Shown: one piece after another, positions 16,436 through 17,638 of the stretch
Position numbering within the stretch: the first letter of the stretch is position 1
Layout of the letters: every line of letters begins with the position of its first letter
Position numbers and translations under genes: made by a program
Assembly: GCA_937859855.1 (NCBI GenBank)
Contig: CALMAR010000344.1
Location: 1 to 17,638 of the forward strand
Direction: 5' to 3'
From: an uncultured Kineosporia sp.
GTDB taxonomy: Bacteria; Actinomycetota; Actinomycetes; Actinomycetales; Kineosporiaceae
Length of the DNA: 17,638 bases
The notes under the pieces: model-generated
Told to the model about the DNA's origin: nothing
The model's input: only the letters and a program-made list of their open reading frames with translations
Database searches by the model: none

Positions 16436-17176
16436 TTATCCCTGGACGGTTGGGCGGATGGTGAGATCGCCGATTTCGACGTCGTCCGGTTGTTCGATGG
16501 CAAAGGCGATGGCGCCGGCCACGGATGCGGCGTCGATCGCGAATTCCCGCATGCCACGCTGTATCTGTTCTCGTGCGGCAGCGTTTTCGATCGAGTCGGC
16601 GAGTTCGGTCCGCACGTAGCCGGGCGAGATCGAGGTCGTGCGGATGCTGCCGTCGGTGTACTCCTGGCGCACTCCTTCGAGCAGGGTACGGACGGCATTC
16701 TTGGTCGCCGCGTACACAGCCATCTCGGGAACGATTTTCAGGCCTGCGGTTGACACGGTGGTGACGAAGTGTCCACGGCGCTGCTGGGTGAACACCGGCA
16801 GGGCGGCGGCAATGCCGTGCAGGACGCCGCGGAGGTTGACGTCGATCATGGCCGACCAGCCGTCGACGTCCAGGTCGCCGACCGGGCCGATCCGGCTCAC
16901 GCCGGCATTGTTGATCAGCACGTCGAGGCGTCCATACTCCTGAACGGCTCGGCCGACGAATGCCGTCATCCGATCCATGCGGGTCACGTCCAGGTCACAC
17001 GCGAGAGCTCGGCCGCCGCCAGCCACGATGCGACCGGCCACCTGGTTCAGGCGATCGGACCGGCGGCCGCCGAGCAGAACGCTCGCGCCACGTTCGGCCA
17101 GCACGATCGCCGTGGCCTCTCCGATCCCGCTGCTCGCCCCGGTGATCGCTACGACCTTGCCCTCAATGCCCGTCAC
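16436..17176 (-). CDS. Short-chain dehydrogenase/reductase
   Basis: A canonical SDR oxidoreductase of 246 residues. GTG 17176 is chosen since GGAGGAG lies 5 bases upstream; an earlier in-frame start at 17233 would lie inside the operator region. Cofactor motif TGASSGIG (11-18), GGRR (34-37), DLDVT and LINNAGVSR are present. The catalytic set is complete: Ser in TTVSTAG and Tyr/Lys in YAATK, followed by SPGYVRTELADS. It is similar to the YdfG/YciK-like group acting on small alcohols or keto compounds. It is divergent from a TetR regulator with two dyads between, so it is most likely that regulator's target. Its stop lies 2 bases from the furA -35 element. Confidence 0.94.
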   Translation of the reverse strand: MTGIEGKVVAITGASSGIGEATAIVLAERGASVLLGGRRSDRLNQVAGRIVAGGGRALACDLDVTRMDRMTAFVGRAVQEYGRLDVLINNAGVSRIGPVGDLDVDGWSAMIDVNLRGVLHGIAAALPVFTQQRRGHFVTTVSTAGLKIVPEMAVYAATKNAVRTLLEGVRQEYTDGSIRTTSISPGYVRTELADSIENAAAREQIQRGMREFAIDAASVAGAIAFAIEQPDDVEIGDLTIRPTVQG

Positions 17177-17196
17177 GTCGCTCCTCCGGCTAAAGT

Positions 17197-17209
17197 GGAC
17201 ACCATGTCC
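17197..17209. promoter_or_regulatory. Operator-like dyad GGACA-CCA-TGTCC
   Basis: A 13-base inverted repeat lying 21 bases upstream of the short-chain dehydrogenase GTG. It has the same half-site as the second dyad at 17227-17241; their centres are 31 bases apart, about three helical turns. This is the likely site where the divergent TetR protein represses the dehydrogenase. Confidence 0.7.
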
Positions 17210-17226
17210 GATGGACTGGACGTTAC

Positions 17227-17241
17227 CGGACACAGTGTCCG
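17227..17241. promoter_or_regulatory. Perfect 15-base operator-like dyad CGGACAC-A-GTGTCCG
   Basis: A perfect inverted repeat with a single central base, 24 bases upstream of the tetR ATG. TetR-family repressors commonly bind such short palindromes in the gap between themselves and a divergent target. It extends the half-site of the 17197-17209 dyad, which suggests one regulator binds both. Confidence 0.78.
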
Positions 17242-17264
17242 ATTTCTAGCTGAGGCGGAGGCTG

Positions 17265-17638
17265 ATGGCCCTGACGGCTCCGCGCCGAGCTGACGCCGCC
17301 CGCAATCGCGAGCACATCGTGGCGGCGGCGCGTGCCCTGCTGACCACGTCGCAGGATGTTCCGCTGAACGCTGTGGCCAAGCGGGCCGGTGTCGGGCAGG
17401 GAACGCTCTACCGGCACTTCTCCACCCGGGAACAGCTCATCGCCGAGGTGTACCGGCACGAGGTCGATGACCTGGTTGCCGCAGCGGGCGATCTGCTCGC
17501 CGAAAGCGACCCGGTTCAGGCCCTGGCCGGCTGGTTCGACCGGCTGATCGATTACGCGCGCGTGAAGCGCGGGGTGCTGGCGGCGGTCGAGGCCTCGACC
17601 TGGGAACCTCTGTCGGCTCAGAGTCATGGCCGGATCGG
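17265..17638 (+). CDS. TetR/AcrR-family transcriptional repressor, C-terminus cut by window edge
   Basis: 124 codons are present before the right edge. ATG 17265 follows GGCGGAGG. The N-terminal HTH is clear: ADAARNREHIVAAARALL (9-26), followed by VPLNAVAKRAGVGQGTLYRHF with the recognition helix GTLYRHFSTREQL. The start of the ligand-binding domain follows (HEVDDLVAAAGDLLAESDP and GWFDRLIDYARVKRGVL). The protein is expected to repress the divergent short-chain dehydrogenase and itself through the two GGACA/TGTCC dyads until an unknown ligand binds. The ligand specificity cannot be read from this part. Confidence 0.92.
   Translation, partial: MALTAPRRADAARNREHIVAAARALLTTSQDVPLNAVAKRAGVGQGTLYRHFSTREQLIAEVYRHEVDDLVAAAGDLLAESDPVQALAGWFDRLIDYARVKRGVLAAVEASTWEPLSAQSHGRI

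Overview
The window reads as a chromosomal segment of a high-GC actinomycete (Actinomycetota). Evidence for this is the strongly G/C-biased third codon positions, frequent GTG/TTG starts, a furA-katG operon behind a leaderless promoter of mycobacterial style, an MmyB-type HTH regulator, and many NAD(P)-dependent oxidoreductases. No rRNA, tRNA, CRISPR array, insertion sequence or phage gene was seen. Species cannot be fixed from the sequence alone.

Left part (1-3152): a beta-propeller-like LVIVD-type protein (cut by the window edge) is divergent from an isochorismatase-fold protein that has lost all three catalytic residues. Opposed to these is a translationally coupled pair: a class II aldolase/decarboxylase and a NMT1/THI5-like binding protein without a secretion signal. 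These look like a small catabolic or ligand-handling locus, but the substrate is unknown.

3317-4943: a membrane-bound diguanylate cyclase (intact GGEEF and RxxD inhibitory site) whose 3' end overlaps a small membrane protein of unknown function. The cyclase is preceded by a 326-base gene-free stretch with two back-to-back perfect hairpins.

5270-8945: an MmyB-type regulator and an aldo/keto reductase form a 4-base-overlap operon. Divergent from them is an esterase-713-like alpha/beta hydrolase. Its 3' end overlaps the start of a gene graveyard: fused, frameshifted remnants of a molybdenum hydroxylase 2Fe-2S subunit, a PaoB/YagS-type FAD subunit and a carboxymuconolactone-decarboxylase-like protein.

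8946-11478: a membrane-anchored protein joining a solute-binding domain to a von Willebrand A domain with an intact MIDAS, then a small conserved actinobacterial membrane protein. 11713-13569: a second aldo/keto reductase, probably leaderless, and a convergent short-chain dehydrogenase with a degenerate active site.

13618-17638: the oxidative-stress operon furA-katG, with a clear -35/-10 and an overlapping dyad, and a strong hairpin after katG. Upstream lies a canonical short-chain dehydrogenase divergent from a TetR regulator (cut by the right edge), with two GGACA/TGTCC operator-like dyads between them.

The common theme is redox and small-molecule detoxification, arranged as several independent regulator-plus-enzyme modules rather than one large pathway. 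The most unusual points are the triple-mutant isochorismatase fold, the signal-less binding protein coupled to an aldolase, the cyclase/membrane-protein overlap, and the collapsed molybdenum-hydroxylase operon.
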